Source: JARRKU01 sp050288425 (lineage in GTDB: Bacteria > Desulfobacterota > Desulfobacteria > Desulfobacterales > Desulfosarcinaceae). From it: a DNA stretch of 64,000 bases. Position 1 is the first letter of the stretch; the number at the start of each line of letters is the position of its first letter. The notes under the pieces were generated by a model. That model saw nothing but the letters and a program-made list of their open reading frames with translations, was not told where the DNA came from and made no database searches. The DNA is taken from assembly GCA_050288425.1 (NCBI GenBank), contig JBNKDU010000002.1, forward strand, positions 1-64,000. The letters are read 5' to 3'. Shown one piece after another: positions 17,529 to 26,914 of the stretch. The position numbers were made by a program, and so were the translations under genes.

Positions 17529-19617
17529 CGCGGTTCTTTTCCTCGTTGAGCACCGCTTTGCGGCTCAGGCGGATACGGCCGTCCTTGGAGACTTCCAGCA
17601 CCTTGACCTTGATCACATCTCCCTCTTTGACCACGTCGGTGACTTTGTTGACCCGGCGGTTCTCGAGTTGCGAGATGTGGACCAGGCCGTCGGTTCCCGG
17701 GGTCAATTGGACGAAGGCGCCGAAGTCGGTGGTCTTGACCACTTTGCCTTCATAAATGGCGCCTTCTTCCGGCTCCATGGTGAGCGCCTTGACCTGTTCC
17801 AGGGCGGCTTCTCCATTTTCCTGATTGGCGGCTGCGATTTTCACCGTTCCGTCATCGGTAATATCGATGCGCGAGTCGGTTTCGCTCTGGATGGCGCGGA
17901 TGACCTTGCCCCCCGGTCCGATGACGTCCCGGATCTTGTCCGGGTTGATCTTGATGGTCAAAATCTTGGGGGCGAACGGTGAAATGTCGTTGCGCGGCGA
18001 ATCCAGGGCTTCCATCATTTTGCCCAGGATATGCATCCGTCCATGGCGGGCCTGTTCCAGGGCCTTTTCCATGATTCCCTTGGAGAGTTCGTGGATCTTG
18101 ATGTCCATCTGCAGGGCGGTGACACCATCTTTGGTTCCGGTGACCTTGAAGTCCATATCTCCGAAATGATCTTCATCGCCCAGGATATCGGAGAGGATCA
18201 CCACCTGGTCGCCCTCCTTGATCAGACCCATGGCGATGCCCGACACGGGGGCCTTGATGGGCACGCCGCCGTCCATCATGGCCAGGCAGCCGGAACAGAC
18301 CGTGCCCATGGAAGAGGATCCGTTGGATTCCAGCACTTCCGAAACCAGGCGGATGGTGTAGTCGAACTCTTCACTGTCGGGCAGCACCTTCTCCAGGGCC
18401 CGGGTGGACAGGCCTCCGTGACCGATATCGCGGCGGCTGGGGCCGGTCATGCGCTTGACTTCGCCGACGGAGTAGGGCGGAAAGTTGTAGTGCAGCATGA
18501 ACTGGCGCAGTTCTTCCCCGCTGAGGGTCTCGATGCGTTGCTCGTCCTGCGCCGACCCCAGGGTCAGGACGCCCAGCACCTGGGTTTCGCCGCGGGTGAA
18601 AAGGGCACTGCCGTGGGGTCGGGGCAATAGGCCCACTTCGCAATCGATGGGACGGACTTCATCGAATTTGCGGCCGTCGATGCGCCGGCCGTCATCGAGG
18701 ATCATGCTGCGTGCGATTTTCTTCTGCATATCTCCCAGGATGTCGAATACTTCTTCCTTGCGGTCTTCATATTCTTCCCCCAGGGACGCATGGATTTCCG
18801 CCTTGAGTTCACGCATGGCGCCATAGCGGGCCATTTTTTCCGCAATGGTCAAGGTTTCCTTGATGCGGCCGGTGGCGGTGTCCGCCAGCTTGGCAACCAG
18901 GGCTTCGTCCTTGACCGGTGGTTCGAAGACGCGTTTGGTCTTGCCGACTTCGGCCACCAATTGCTCCTGGATCTCGATGAGCGGCTGCATGGCCTGGTGG
19001 CCGAAGAAGATGGCTTCGAGCATGTCGGCTTCGGAGGCCATCCGGGCGCCGCCTTCGACCATCACCACACCGGTTTTCGATCCGGCGACGATCAGGTTGA
19101 TATCGGCATCGGCCGCCTGGTGCAACGTGGGATTGGCGATCAGCTCACCGTCCACGCGGGCCACGCGCAGGCCGGCGATGGGGCCGGCGAAATGGATGTC
19201 GGATATGGACAAAGCCGCCGAGGCCCCCACCATGGCCAGCATGTCCGGATCGTTTTCCCGGTCCATGGACAGCACCGTGGCGATCACCTGGGTTTCGAAG
19301 CGCCATTGTTTGGGAAACAAGGGCCGGATGGGGCGGTCGATCAGCCGGGCCGTCAACGTCTCTTTTTCGCTGGGGCGTCCGATTTCCCGGCGAAAGTAGT
19401 TGCCCGGAATCCGGCCGGCCGCATAGATTTTCTCCTGATATTCAACAGACAGCGGCAAAAAGCCGGCCGCACGTTCTTCATGGGCGGCCACAACGGTCAC
19501 CAGCACAATGGTGTCGCCATACTGTACGACGACCGATCCATTGGCCTGCTTGGCGACCTTGCCGGTACGGATGGTAAGGGGCTGACCCCCTATCTCCGCG
19601 CTTACGATTTTTTCCAT
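17518..19617 (-). CDS. pnp: Polynucleotide phosphorylase
   Basis: 3'-5' phosphorolytic exoribonuclease, trimeric, a main RNA-decay enzyme. About 699 residues: first RNase PH domain, an alpha-helical linker, second RNase PH domain (DGRRIDGRKFDEVRPIDCEV, FPPYSVGEVKRMTGPSRRDI), a KH domain (RDVIGPGGKVIRAI) and a C-terminal S1 domain (YEGKVVKTTDFGAFVQL). The ATG at 19617 has GAGGAG upstream; an extension to 19713 reads through the leader hairpin and is rejected. It follows rpsO, as in E. coli, where RNase III cleaves the pnp leader. Confidence 0.97.
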   Translation of the reverse strand: MEKIVSAEIGGQPLTIRTGKVAKQANGSVVVQYGDTIVLVTVVAAHEERAAGFLPLSVEYQEKIYAAGRIPGNYFRREIGRPSEKETLTARLIDRPIRPLFPKQWRFETQVIATVLSMDRENDPDMLAMVGASAALSISDIHFAGPIAGLRVARVDGELIANPTLHQAADADINLIVAGSKTGVVMVEGGARMASEADMLEAIFFGHQAMQPLIEIQEQLVAEVGKTKRVFEPPVKDEALVAKLADTATGRIKETLTIAEKMARYGAMRELKAEIHASLGEEYEDRKEEVFDILGDMQKKIARSMILDDGRRIDGRKFDEVRPIDCEVGLLPRPHGSALFTRGETQVLGVLTLGSAQDEQRIETLSGEELRQFMLHYNFPPYSVGEVKRMTGPSRRDIGHGGLSTRALEKVLPDSEEFDYTIRLVSEVLESNGSSSMGTVCSGCLAMMDGGVPIKAPVSGIAMGLIKEGDQVVILSDILGDEDHFGDMDFKVTGTKDGVTALQMDIKIHELSKGIMEKALEQARHGRMHILGKMMEALDSPRNDISPFAPKILTIKINPDKIRDVIGPGGKVIRAIQSETDSRIDITDDGTVKIAAANQENGEAALEQVKALTMEPEEGAIYEGKVVKTTDFGAFVQLTPGTDGLVHISQLENRRVNKVTDVVKEGDVIKVKVLEVSKDGRIRLSRKAVLNEEKNRGDR

Positions 19618-19719
19618 TTTTTTCTCCTCATGTCGGCGGCTGCAAACATAACCATTGTCTCGATAGTGATTCGAAGCGAATCGACGCGCCGTTGGGCAAA
19701 GCGCCTGTCGCACGAATAC

Positions 19720-19742
19720 GGCCCGCTCCTTCTGAGCGGGCC
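19720..19742. promoter_or_regulatory. Hairpin between rpsO and pnp
   Basis: Perfect 9-bp GC-rich stem (GGCCCGCTC / GAGCGGGCC) with a 5-base loop, between the rpsO stop and the pnp start. No T-run follows on the minus strand, so it is more likely a processing or stability element in the rpsO-pnp mRNA than an intrinsic terminator. Confidence 0.55.
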
Positions 19743-19780
19743 ATCATGAAAGCCGCCTGTGTTTCCGCAGACCAACGTGG

Positions 19781-20050
19781 CTATCGGCGTAGCCCAAGGG
19801 TTTCGATGATGGTGCGGTATCTTTGGACGTCGTTGTTTTTGACGTAGTTGAGCAGCCGCCGCCGCCGACCGACCAGCATGAGCAGGCCGCGACGGGAGTG
19901 GTGGTCTTTTTTGTGCACCTTCAGGTGCTCGGTCAGGTATTTGATCCGGTGGGTGAGTAGTCCGATCTGCACCTCGGGGCTTCCGGTATCGCTGTCATGC
20001 AGTTTATATTGTTCGATGAGTTCTTTTTTGTCCTGGGTTGACAATACCAC
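19781..20050 (-). CDS. rpsO: 30S ribosomal protein S15
   Basis: Small-subunit protein binding the 16S rRNA central domain. 89 residues, standard length, with the family core (DTGSPEVQIGLLTHRIKYL, HHSRRGLLMLVGRRRRLLNY). It starts at GTG (20050) with a strong AAGGAGG upstream. It lies between truB and pnp in the conserved leftward cluster; the gap to truB is only 48 bases. Confidence 0.97.
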   Translation of the reverse strand: MVLSTQDKKELIEQYKLHDSDTGSPEVQIGLLTHRIKYLTEHLKVHKKDHHSRRGLLMLVGRRRRLLNYVKNNDVQRYRTIIETLGLRR

Positions 20051-20098
20051 TTTCTCTTTCCTCCTTGCGTATGGTCTTGGCTGGAATTTTGCTATGGA

Positions 20099-21022
20099 TT
20101 AATGAAAAACACAACAATAATCGTAGTTCGTGCCGCTGGGCGAACGTTTCAGCACGGCTCTTAAATTGAATTCTCCGTCCACCACCTTGACATGGTCGCC
20201 CAGCGTGGTGTCAGCGGACCGCTGGATCGAGGCGGCAGGGACTTCGTCCTGGGTCAACGGTCGTCCGTGGGTCAGATGGGTCAATATTTCCGGGCCGGCG
20301 ATGAATGTCGGCATCTGCCCCAGGGCCGTAACCATGGGAATCAAGGTTCGGTCCAGCCGCCTTTCGGGCGCCATCGACCCCAGGCCCTCCAGCGTGTGTG
20401 CCTGTTCGATGGAAAATCCGCTGTTCACCGTGCGCCGCAGGCGCAACAAATGTCCTCCGCAACCGATGGCGGCACCCATATCGGCGCAGAGACTGCGCAC
20501 GTATGTCCCGCTGGAGCAGGACACCCGAAAATGGATATCGGGCAGGTTCACCTCCGAAACATCGATGGCGGCGATGGTGATCGGGCGTGCCGGTTTTCGC
20601 AATGGTTTGCCCTCCCGCGCCAGCCGATACAGAGGGACGCCTTCATGCTTCAGCGCGGCATAAACCGGCGGCCTTTGCATCTGATCGCCCACAAACCCTT
20701 TGATGATTCGAATCACCCGGTCCGCGGGCAGTTCCGGTACCGTCGTCTGTCTTGTAATCCGACCTGTGGCGTCGAGCGTATCGGTCTCGGTCCCCAAACG
20801 CAACACGGCCTCGTAGGTCTTGTTGCCATGTAAGAGAAAGCGGGCCAGGCGCGTCGCCCGGTTGATGCAACATACCAGCACCCCGGTGGCGAAGGGGTCC
20901 AGGGTACCGGTATGCCCGATTTTTCTTACCCCCAGCAGTCGCTTGACCTTGGCGACTGCCCGGGCCGACGAGAGATCCGCCGGTTTATCCAATACCACCA
21001 CCCCGCTCAGTTGATTTCGCAT
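20099..21022 (-). CDS. truB: tRNA pseudouridine(55) synthase TruB
   Basis: Makes pseudouridine 55 in the T-loop of tRNAs. 307 residues, with the catalytic Asp42 in KIGHTGTLDPFATGVL and the conserved opening GVVVLDKPADLSS. The C-terminal region resembles the PUA-like end seen in TruB. Start at ATG 21022 overlaps the nrnA stop by 16 bases, indicating translational coupling. Confidence 0.96.
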   Translation of the reverse strand: MRNQLSGVVVLDKPADLSSARAVAKVKRLLGVRKIGHTGTLDPFATGVLVCCINRATRLARFLLHGNKTYEAVLRLGTETDTLDATGRITRQTTVPELPADRVIRIIKGFVGDQMQRPPVYAALKHEGVPLYRLAREGKPLRKPARPITIAAIDVSEVNLPDIHFRVSCSSGTYVRSLCADMGAAIGCGGHLLRLRRTVNSGFSIEQAHTLEGLGSMAPERRLDRTLIPMVTALGQMPTFIAGPEILTHLTHGRPLTQDEVPAASIQRSADTTLGDHVKVVDGEFNLRAVLKRSPSGTNYDYCCVFH

Positions 21023-22002
21023 AAGCCGGGGGCTGTTTCCGATAAGTCAATCATGATGGCCTTGATTTCATCCAGGCTGGCCGCCAAGCTGAATCCCGCC
21101 GCGCTGGCGTGTCCGCCGCCGCCGAACTGGGAGGCGATGCCGGCCACATCAACCGACCCGTCCGAACGCAGGCTGACATGGCAACGCTTGTGGCGATCTC
21201 CTTGCTTCGTCTCTTCAGCGATTTCATGGATCAGTGCAGCGACCTCGACATCCTCGATTCGTCTGGCATAGTTGATGATGCCGTCTATGTCTTCGTTCTG
21301 TGTGCCGGTGATTTTCAGCATCTTCTGCGTCAACGACATGATCGATATCTTGCCGTTGGGAGTGATCTCCAGCGAATCAAGGGCCATGTTGAGCAGCTTG
21401 ATGCGTCCCAGCGAATAGTGGCCGTACACATATTGCGCCACGTCGTACGGGTTGGCGCCACAGGCCATCATCTCGGCGCAGATGCTGAAGGCGGCCTGGT
21501 TGGTATTGGAGAAGCGAAACGATCCCGTATCCGTCAATATGCCGGTATAAATGGCCATGGCCATTGGGCGATTGATCTTTACCGGCAGTAATTTTATCAA
21601 CCGGTAGACGAGTTCGGCCGATGCGCAGGCATCGGCATCGATGAGTTGAAGATGGCCGAACCGCGTATTGGTCACATGGTGATCGATGTTGATGATCATG
21701 GGGGCGTTTCGTATGTGTTCGACAACCTCCCCGACGCGCTCCATGGCGCCGCAATCCAGGATGACCACGGAATCGAATTCCGCGGGGGTCGGTACGGTCT
21801 GGCCGATGGCGCTGACCGACGGCAGAAATCGATAAATCGCCGGCGTGGGGCTCTGGTTATAGACGCATACCCCTTTGTTCATGGTCTTGAGGGCAAGCCC
21901 CAGAGCCAATAGTGCGCCCACCGCATCGCCGTCCGGGTTGGCATGCGATGCCACCAGGATGGTCCGGCTGCGTTTCAGTTGATCAGCGATCTGGTCTATC
22001 AT
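21007..22002 (-). CDS. nrnA: DHH/DHHA1 phosphoesterase (NrnA-type oligoribonuclease / pAp phosphatase)
   Basis: Degrades very short RNAs and dephosphorylates 3'-phosphoadenosine 5'-phosphate (known for NrnA). The DHH domain carries SHANPDGDAVGA (19-30), a metal-binding ILDCG and the signature DHH (107-109); the C-terminal DHHA1 domain has GGGGHASAAGFS. 331 residues, normal. Overlaps rbfA by 20 bases upstream and truB downstream, in the conserved rbfA-nrnA-truB order. Confidence 0.93.
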   Translation of the reverse strand: MIDQIADQLKRSRTILVASHANPDGDAVGALLALGLALKTMNKGVCVYNQSPTPAIYRFLPSVSAIGQTVPTPAEFDSVVILDCGAMERVGEVVEHIRNAPMIINIDHHVTNTRFGHLQLIDADACASAELVYRLIKLLPVKINRPMAMAIYTGILTDTGSFRFSNTNQAAFSICAEMMACGANPYDVAQYVYGHYSLGRIKLLNMALDSLEITPNGKISIMSLTQKMLKITGTQNEDIDGIINYARRIEDVEVAALIHEIAEETKQGDRHKRCHVSLRSDGSVDVAGIASQFGGGGHASAAGFSLAASLDEIKAIMIDLSETAPGLCEIN

Positions 22003-22345
22003 CCGATTTCACCATTTTGAGCAATTCTTCGATACGGGCGCCGTGCTCGATGGCGTCGTCGTAGAAGAATTTCAAATCCGGCATGTACCGCAATCCGAGT
22101 CGCTGGGCCAGTTCCCGTTTGACGAAGCCCTTGGCCTGGTTGAATCCTTCCAGCACGGCCATGGATTTTGCCTGTCCATGAACGGTGGCAAAGTAGATTT
22201 TGGCGATCCGCAGATCGCGGCTCACCTTTACGGCCGTGACGGTCGCCTGGGCAAGCCGGGGATCGCTGATTTCTTTTTGCAGCAATTCCGCCAGGACATG
22301 GTGGATGAGGCCGGCCACACGATCATTTCTTGCGTAAGATTTCAT
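21983..22345 (-). CDS. rbfA: 30S ribosome-binding factor RbfA
   Basis: Small KH-like 16S rRNA maturation factor. About 120 residues, with the family features: a start rich in basic residues (KSYARNDRVAGLIHHVLAEL), EISDPRLAQATVTAVKVSRDL and GLRYMPDLKFFYDDAIEHG. ATG at 22345 is chosen; a TTG at 22366 in the same frame is an alternative. Encoded right after DUF503 and overlapping nrnA. Confidence 0.95.
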   Translation of the reverse strand: MKSYARNDRVAGLIHHVLAELLQKEISDPRLAQATVTAVKVSRDLRIAKIYFATVHGQAKSMAVLEGFNQAKGFVKRELAQRLGLRYMPDLKFFYDDAIEHGARIEELLKMVKSDDRPDR

Positions 22346-22372
22346 TCTATTCGCCAACTGTCTCAAGGCAAT

Positions 22373-22690
22373 TCACAGGTGGATGATTTCGATTTCCGTG
22401 TCGATCATCTCCGCCAGGCCGAGGTCTTCGGCAAAATTGATCAACTTGTCGACCTTGGCGTTGATCACCTTGTGATCCGATCCGGCCAACGCGAACCCGA
22501 TGTGCGCCCGTTCGTAGACATCGTTGGCGCCGACCTCCGCTACCGAAGAATTGAAGTGGTTGCGGATCTGGTGGATGATCGCTTTGACCACCGATCGTTT
22601 GCTTTTCAAGGATCGGCAATCGTGCAGTCTGAAAATGAGCACGCCGATGCCGATGACCATATGAACGCGGTCTGCAGGTCGTTTTGGCAT
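22373..22690 (-). CDS. DUF503 family protein
   Basis: A 105-residue protein matching the DUF503 pattern: a ferredoxin-like alpha/beta fold with MVIGIGVLIFRLHDCRSLK, then KSKRSVVKAIIHQIRNHFN and VAEVGANDVYERAHIGFALAG. Its start ATG shares one base with the infB stop (TAATG), so it is translationally coupled to infB. The neighbourhood infB-DUF503-rbfA is widely conserved and suggests a role near ribosome assembly or translation, but its function is unproven. Confidence 0.9.
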   Translation of the reverse strand: MPKRPADRVHMVIGIGVLIFRLHDCRSLKSKRSVVKAIIHQIRNHFNSSVAEVGANDVYERAHIGFALAGSDHKVINAKVDKLINFAEDLGLAEMIDTEIEIIHL

Positions 22691-25428
22691 TACTCCATTT
22701 CCGGCCGGATCTCCTCCAGATAATAGGTCTCGATCACGTCGCCCACCTTGATGTCGTTGTAGTTTTCAAGACTGATGCCGCATTCGTATCCGCTCGCTAC
22801 CTCCTTGACGTCATCCTTATAACGTTTCAGGGACACGGCCTTGCCGTCATAGATGATGATGCCGTCGCGCAGCAGCCTGGACAAATTGCCACGTTCGATC
22901 TTGCCGTCGGTGACGTAGCAGCCGGCGATGGTGCCCACCTTGGGTACATGGAAAGTCTGCCGGACTTCGGCGCGACCCAGGACACGTTCTTCGAAGGTCG
23001 ATTTCATCATGCCCACGATGGCGTCCTTGATCTCCTGGATCACGTTATAGATGATGTTGTGGTAGCGGATGTCCACATGTTCTTCGGCGGCCATGTCCTG
23101 CACTTTGGCATTGGCGCGCACGTTGAAACCGATGATGATGGCATCCGAAACCGCGGCCAGGGAGATATCCGATTCGGTGATGGTACCTGTTGCGGCATGG
23201 ACGATATTGATATTGACCTCTTCGTTGGACAGCTTGAGTACGGAATCCCGAATGGCCTCCAGGGAACCATCCACATCGGTCTTGACAATCAGGTTGAGAT
23301 CCTGCAATTCGCCTTCCTGCATCTTCTCGAACAGTTTTTCCAGACTCAGGCGGCTGTTCTTGGCCAGATCCTTGGAGCGTTGCTTCTGCATGCGGTGCTG
23401 GCTGACCTGTTTGGCATCCTTTTCGTCCTTTACCGCCACCATCTCGTCACCGGCCATGGGCACTCCGGAAAGACCGATGATTTCAACCGGGTTGGAGGGG
23501 CCTGCGCTGTCCACCTTGTCGCCGAGATCGTCTAACAAGGCGCGTACCTTGCCGTGGTGAATGCCGCAGACTACCGGGTCACCGGTTTTGAGCGTGCCTT
23601 CCTTCACCAGCACGGTGGCCACCGGTCCGCGACCCGAATCCAGCTTGGCTTCCACCACGTGGCCCACCGCCAGCTTGTCCGGATTGGCCTTGAGTTCCAG
23701 CATCTCCGCCTGCAGCAGGATCATCTCCAGCAGATCGTCCAGACCCGTCTGGGCTTTGGCCGATACCTGGACGAAAATGTTTTCGCCGCCCCAATCTTCC
23801 GGAACGATACCCAGTTCGGACAATTGTCGGGTGACGCGCTCCGGGTTGGCGTCCGCTTTGTCCATTTTATTGATGGCCACGATGATCGGCACTCCGGCCG
23901 CCTTGCTATGGTTGACGGCCTCCACGGTTTGGGGCATCACGCCATCGTCTGCCGCCACCACCAGGATAACGATATCCGTCACCTGGGCCCCGCGACTGCG
24001 CATGGCGGAGAAGGCTTCGTGGCCGGGTGTATCCAGAAAGGCGATGTCTCCTTTGTCCGTGGTTACCAGGTATGCCCCGATATGTTGGGTAATCCCGCCG
24101 GCCTCCCCCGAGGTGACGCTGGATTCGCGAATGACATCCAGCAGGGAGGTCTTGCCGTGGTCGACGTGCCCCATGATGGTGACCACCGGTGGCCGGGGAA
24201 TCAATTTTGCGGGGTCATCCGTCTGTTGGACCTGCAGGATCTCCTCTTCCTCGAATGAGGCTTTTTCGATCTCGTAGCCGAATTCGGCGGCCACCAGGGC
24301 TGCGGTTTCGAAGTCGATGGTCTGGTTGACCGTGGTCATGACCCCCAATCCCATCAGCTTGGTGATCATATCGGCGGCTTTGATGCCCATCCGTTTGGCC
24401 AGTTCGGCCAATACGATGGTTTCATCGATCTTGACCCGCCGTTTAATGGCTTTGGCAGTCGTGATCTGGGTCTTCTGCCCGGTGGCGGCGGCTTTACCCT
24501 TGGCGCCTTTGCGTCCTTTGCGCCCCCGTCCCCGTGACGAATAGAGATCCGCACCTTCGACGACGGACTTGCGTTTGAAGGAGGATTTCTTTTTTGGAAA
24601 TTGCTTGTTCGCATCCGGTTCACCAATGCGGGCGCTCTTCTTTTTGCCTTTCTTCTTGCCGCGTTCTTCCTTGGCCGGAGGTTCCGGTGCCACGGGCGGT
24701 ACCTGGCGCAATTGCGGTCTGTCTACAGGCGGGGCACTCGCAGCTTCGTCGGTGGCGGCCCTGGAGATGGGAGGCGCGGACTTTTCGGGCAGTTTGATGA
24801 TCTTGGCCGCCGGCTCGGTCTTCTTTTTTGGCTTGGGTTCCGCTGGTGTGGGTGCAGGCGCGGGAGGCTCCTCTGCCGGGACCTCCTCGGTCGGGTCCGC
24901 TGCTTCCATGGTTACTTCGTCAACTATTTCGGGGCTCGTTTCGGGAGGCACCGCCGGTGCTTCCTCTTCCAATGGCATCTCATCCGCGAACTCTTCCGGT
25001 GTCCCTGCCGCCTCCACCTCCTCGACCCGGGGGGCTTCTACCTGGGGAGCTTCCGCTGCCGTCGCTGTTTCCGTCGCCTCTGTCGGGACGGCTTCCTCTT
25101 GCGCTGGCGCCGCCGTTTCGGCAAGCGTTTCCTCGGTCGGTTCGGCGGTCGCTTCGGTTTCCTCCTCCAGCTCCGCCTGGGATTCCGGCGTGGGTTTGGA
25201 CACCTTGCGACGCCGGCGGATAACGGTGGGTTTGATCCTTTTTTCCTCTAACGAAGGAGTCGTGCCACCCTTGATAAACTCGCGGATTTGGGCTTCGCTG
25301 TCCTCCGTCAAGGTGCTCATGTGGGAATTGAGGCCAAGATCGAGCGAGCTGATTTTTTCCAGCAGCGACTTGTTGGTCATGTTGAGCTCCCGCGCCAGCT
25401 CATACACTCTTTTCTTGGGTTGTGTCAT
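22690..25428 (-). CDS. infB: Translation initiation factor IF-2
   Basis: GTPase that brings initiator tRNA to the 30S subunit. 912 residues. The N-terminal IF2N helix domain (KKRVYELARELNMTNKSLLE) is followed by a very long low-complexity region (about 80-330), first acidic and Pro/Ala/Glu-rich, then Lys/Arg-rich. A second IF2N domain (about 331-390) precedes the G domain with GHVDHGKT (420-427), DTPGHEAF and NKMD, then domains II-IV. Long variable N-termini are usual in this phylum. It follows nusA by 46 bases. Confidence 0.97.
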   Translation of the reverse strand: MTQPKKRVYELARELNMTNKSLLEKISSLDLGLNSHMSTLTEDSEAQIREFIKGGTTPSLEEKRIKPTVIRRRRKVSKPTPESQAELEEETEATAEPTEETLAETAAPAQEEAVPTEATETATAAEAPQVEAPRVEEVEAAGTPEEFADEMPLEEEAPAVPPETSPEIVDEVTMEAADPTEEVPAEEPPAPAPTPAEPKPKKKTEPAAKIIKLPEKSAPPISRAATDEAASAPPVDRPQLRQVPPVAPEPPAKEERGKKKGKKKSARIGEPDANKQFPKKKSSFKRKSVVEGADLYSSRGRGRKGRKGAKGKAAATGQKTQITTAKAIKRRVKIDETIVLAELAKRMGIKAADMITKLMGLGVMTTVNQTIDFETAALVAAEFGYEIEKASFEEEEILQVQQTDDPAKLIPRPPVVTIMGHVDHGKTSLLDVIRESSVTSGEAGGITQHIGAYLVTTDKGDIAFLDTPGHEAFSAMRSRGAQVTDIVILVVAADDGVMPQTVEAVNHSKAAGVPIIVAINKMDKADANPERVTRQLSELGIVPEDWGGENIFVQVSAKAQTGLDDLLEMILLQAEMLELKANPDKLAVGHVVEAKLDSGRGPVATVLVKEGTLKTGDPVVCGIHHGKVRALLDDLGDKVDSAGPSNPVEIIGLSGVPMAGDEMVAVKDEKDAKQVSQHRMQKQRSKDLAKNSRLSLEKLFEKMQEGELQDLNLIVKTDVDGSLEAIRDSVLKLSNEEVNINIVHAATGTITESDISLAAVSDAIIIGFNVRANAKVQDMAAEEHVDIRYHNIIYNVIQEIKDAIVGMMKSTFEERVLGRAEVRQTFHVPKVGTIAGCYVTDGKIERGNLSRLLRDGIIIYDGKAVSLKRYKDDVKEVASGYECGISLENYNDIKVGDVIETYYLEEIRPEME

Positions 25429-25474
25429 CCATCCCCCTTAATTGGAATATATTTCCAGTTTGATGCAATCAGAA

Positions 25475-26914
25475 TTAACCGGCAGCCGTATCGTCTCCGG
25501 GTGAGGTCTCGTCATCGGCAGAGGGTTCCCCTGCCTCTTCACTGGGGGCCGTTTCGGAATCTTCTTCTTCGTCGGCCGCCAATTCCTCGGCGGCCTGTCT
25601 TTCCGCCTCGGCCGCCGCCTCGGCCGCCGCTTCGGCTTTGGCTCTGGCTTCGGCTTCGGCCGCTTCCCTTTCCGGTGCCGCTTCCACCCATTCCTGGGCA
25701 CTGACCACGATTTGTTTGGCCTTGTCTTCGCCGATACCGCGGACTTCTATTAAATCCTCTATGGCTGCATTGGCCAATTCATCGGCGGAATAAAGCCCTT
25801 TTTCGAACAGGGCGTCGGCCATGACCGGGCCTACACCGCTGAGTTGCACCAGCGATTGATAACCTTTCTGCATGGTTTCATTATACTGGCTCTCACTGTT
25901 GACATCCAAATGCCAGCCCGTGAGTTTCGAGGCCAGACGGACATTTTGGCCCCTCTTTCCGATGGCCACGGAAAGAAAGTCGTCCGGTACGATGACCTCC
26001 ATCAATTTGTCTTCTTCGTCTATGATCACCCGGGCAATCTCGGACGGTGCCAAGGCATTGCAGACATACTTGGCGGCATCCACATGCCAGGGGATGATAT
26101 CGATTTTTTCACCCCGGAGTTCCTGGACGACGTTCTGCACCCGACTGCCTTTCATTCCCACACAGGCGCCCACCGGGTCGATGTCCGAATCCTGCGATGC
26201 GACGGCGATCTTGGCCCGGACACCCGGTTCCCGCGCCGCCCCTTTGATATCCACGATGCCTTCCGCGATCTCAGGTACTTCGGTTTTGAACAGCGCCACC
26301 AGAAAATCGGGGTGCGTCCGGGTGAGCACGATCTGCGGGCCGCGTGTTTCGTAAAGCACGTCGAGAATCAGAGCCCGAATGCGGTCTCCCCGGCGGTAGC
26401 TTTCCCGGGGAACCTGCTCCCGCACTGGCACGACCCCCTCGGTGGTACCCAGGTTGACGATGATTTCTCCGCGGTCGAAGCGCTGCACGATGCCGTTGAT
26501 GATCTCGCCTTTGCGATCGATGAAATTGGCGTAAACCGCATCCCGTTCCGCGTCTTTCAGCTTTTGGATGATCACCTGTTTCGCCGATTGTGCGGCGATG
26601 CGGCCGAAGGTCGTGGCATCCATTTTCGTTCCCAGACTGTCGCCCACTTCACATTCCGGATCCAGTAAGCGTCCCTCTTGAATGGAGATCTGCAGATCCG
26701 GCTCGTCCACTTGGTCCACCACTTCCTTGAACTGGAACACTTCGATTTCGCCGCTCTCATTATTGAAATGGGCTTCGATATCGACTTTGGCGCCGAATTT
26801 CTTACGAGCTGCGCTGCGCAGCGCTTCCTCAAGGGCTTCGATCAGGATTTGGTGATCGATTCCCTTGTCACGGCTCACCTGTTCCACGACCCGTTTGATG
26901 TCTGCGATTATCAT
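25475..26914 (-). CDS. nusA: Transcription termination/antitermination factor NusA
   Basis: RNA-polymerase-binding pausing/antitermination factor. 479 residues: NusA N-terminal domain, S1 domain (RKGEIINGIVQRFDRGEIIV), tandem KH domains (GMKGSRVQNVVQEL, AIGKRGQNVRLASKLTGW), then a helix-hairpin-helix region (IEDLIEVRGIGEDKAKQIV). Instead of the two acidic repeats of the E. coli protein, the last 60 residues are an Ala/Glu-rich acidic tail. Its start overlaps the rimP stop by 4 bases (ATGA). Confidence 0.96.
   Translation of the reverse strand: MIIADIKRVVEQVSRDKGIDHQILIEALEEALRSAARKKFGAKVDIEAHFNNESGEIEVFQFKEVVDQVDEPDLQISIQEGRLLDPECEVGDSLGTKMDATTFGRIAAQSAKQVIIQKLKDAERDAVYANFIDRKGEIINGIVQRFDRGEIIVNLGTTEGVVPVREQVPRESYRRGDRIRALILDVLYETRGPQIVLTRTHPDFLVALFKTEVPEIAEGIVDIKGAAREPGVRAKIAVASQDSDIDPVGACVGMKGSRVQNVVQELRGEKIDIIPWHVDAAKYVCNALAPSEIARVIIDEEDKLMEVIVPDDFLSVAIGKRGQNVRLASKLTGWHLDVNSESQYNETMQKGYQSLVQLSGVGPVMADALFEKGLYSADELANAAIEDLIEVRGIGEDKAKQIVVSAQEWVEAAPEREAAEAEARAKAEAAAEAAAEAERQAAEELAADEEEDSETAPSEEAGEPSADDETSPGDDTAAG

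Noticed and set aside
18790..19749. 319-codon open frame opposite pnp
   Set aside because: Antisense of pnp, with no domain resemblance and no SD.
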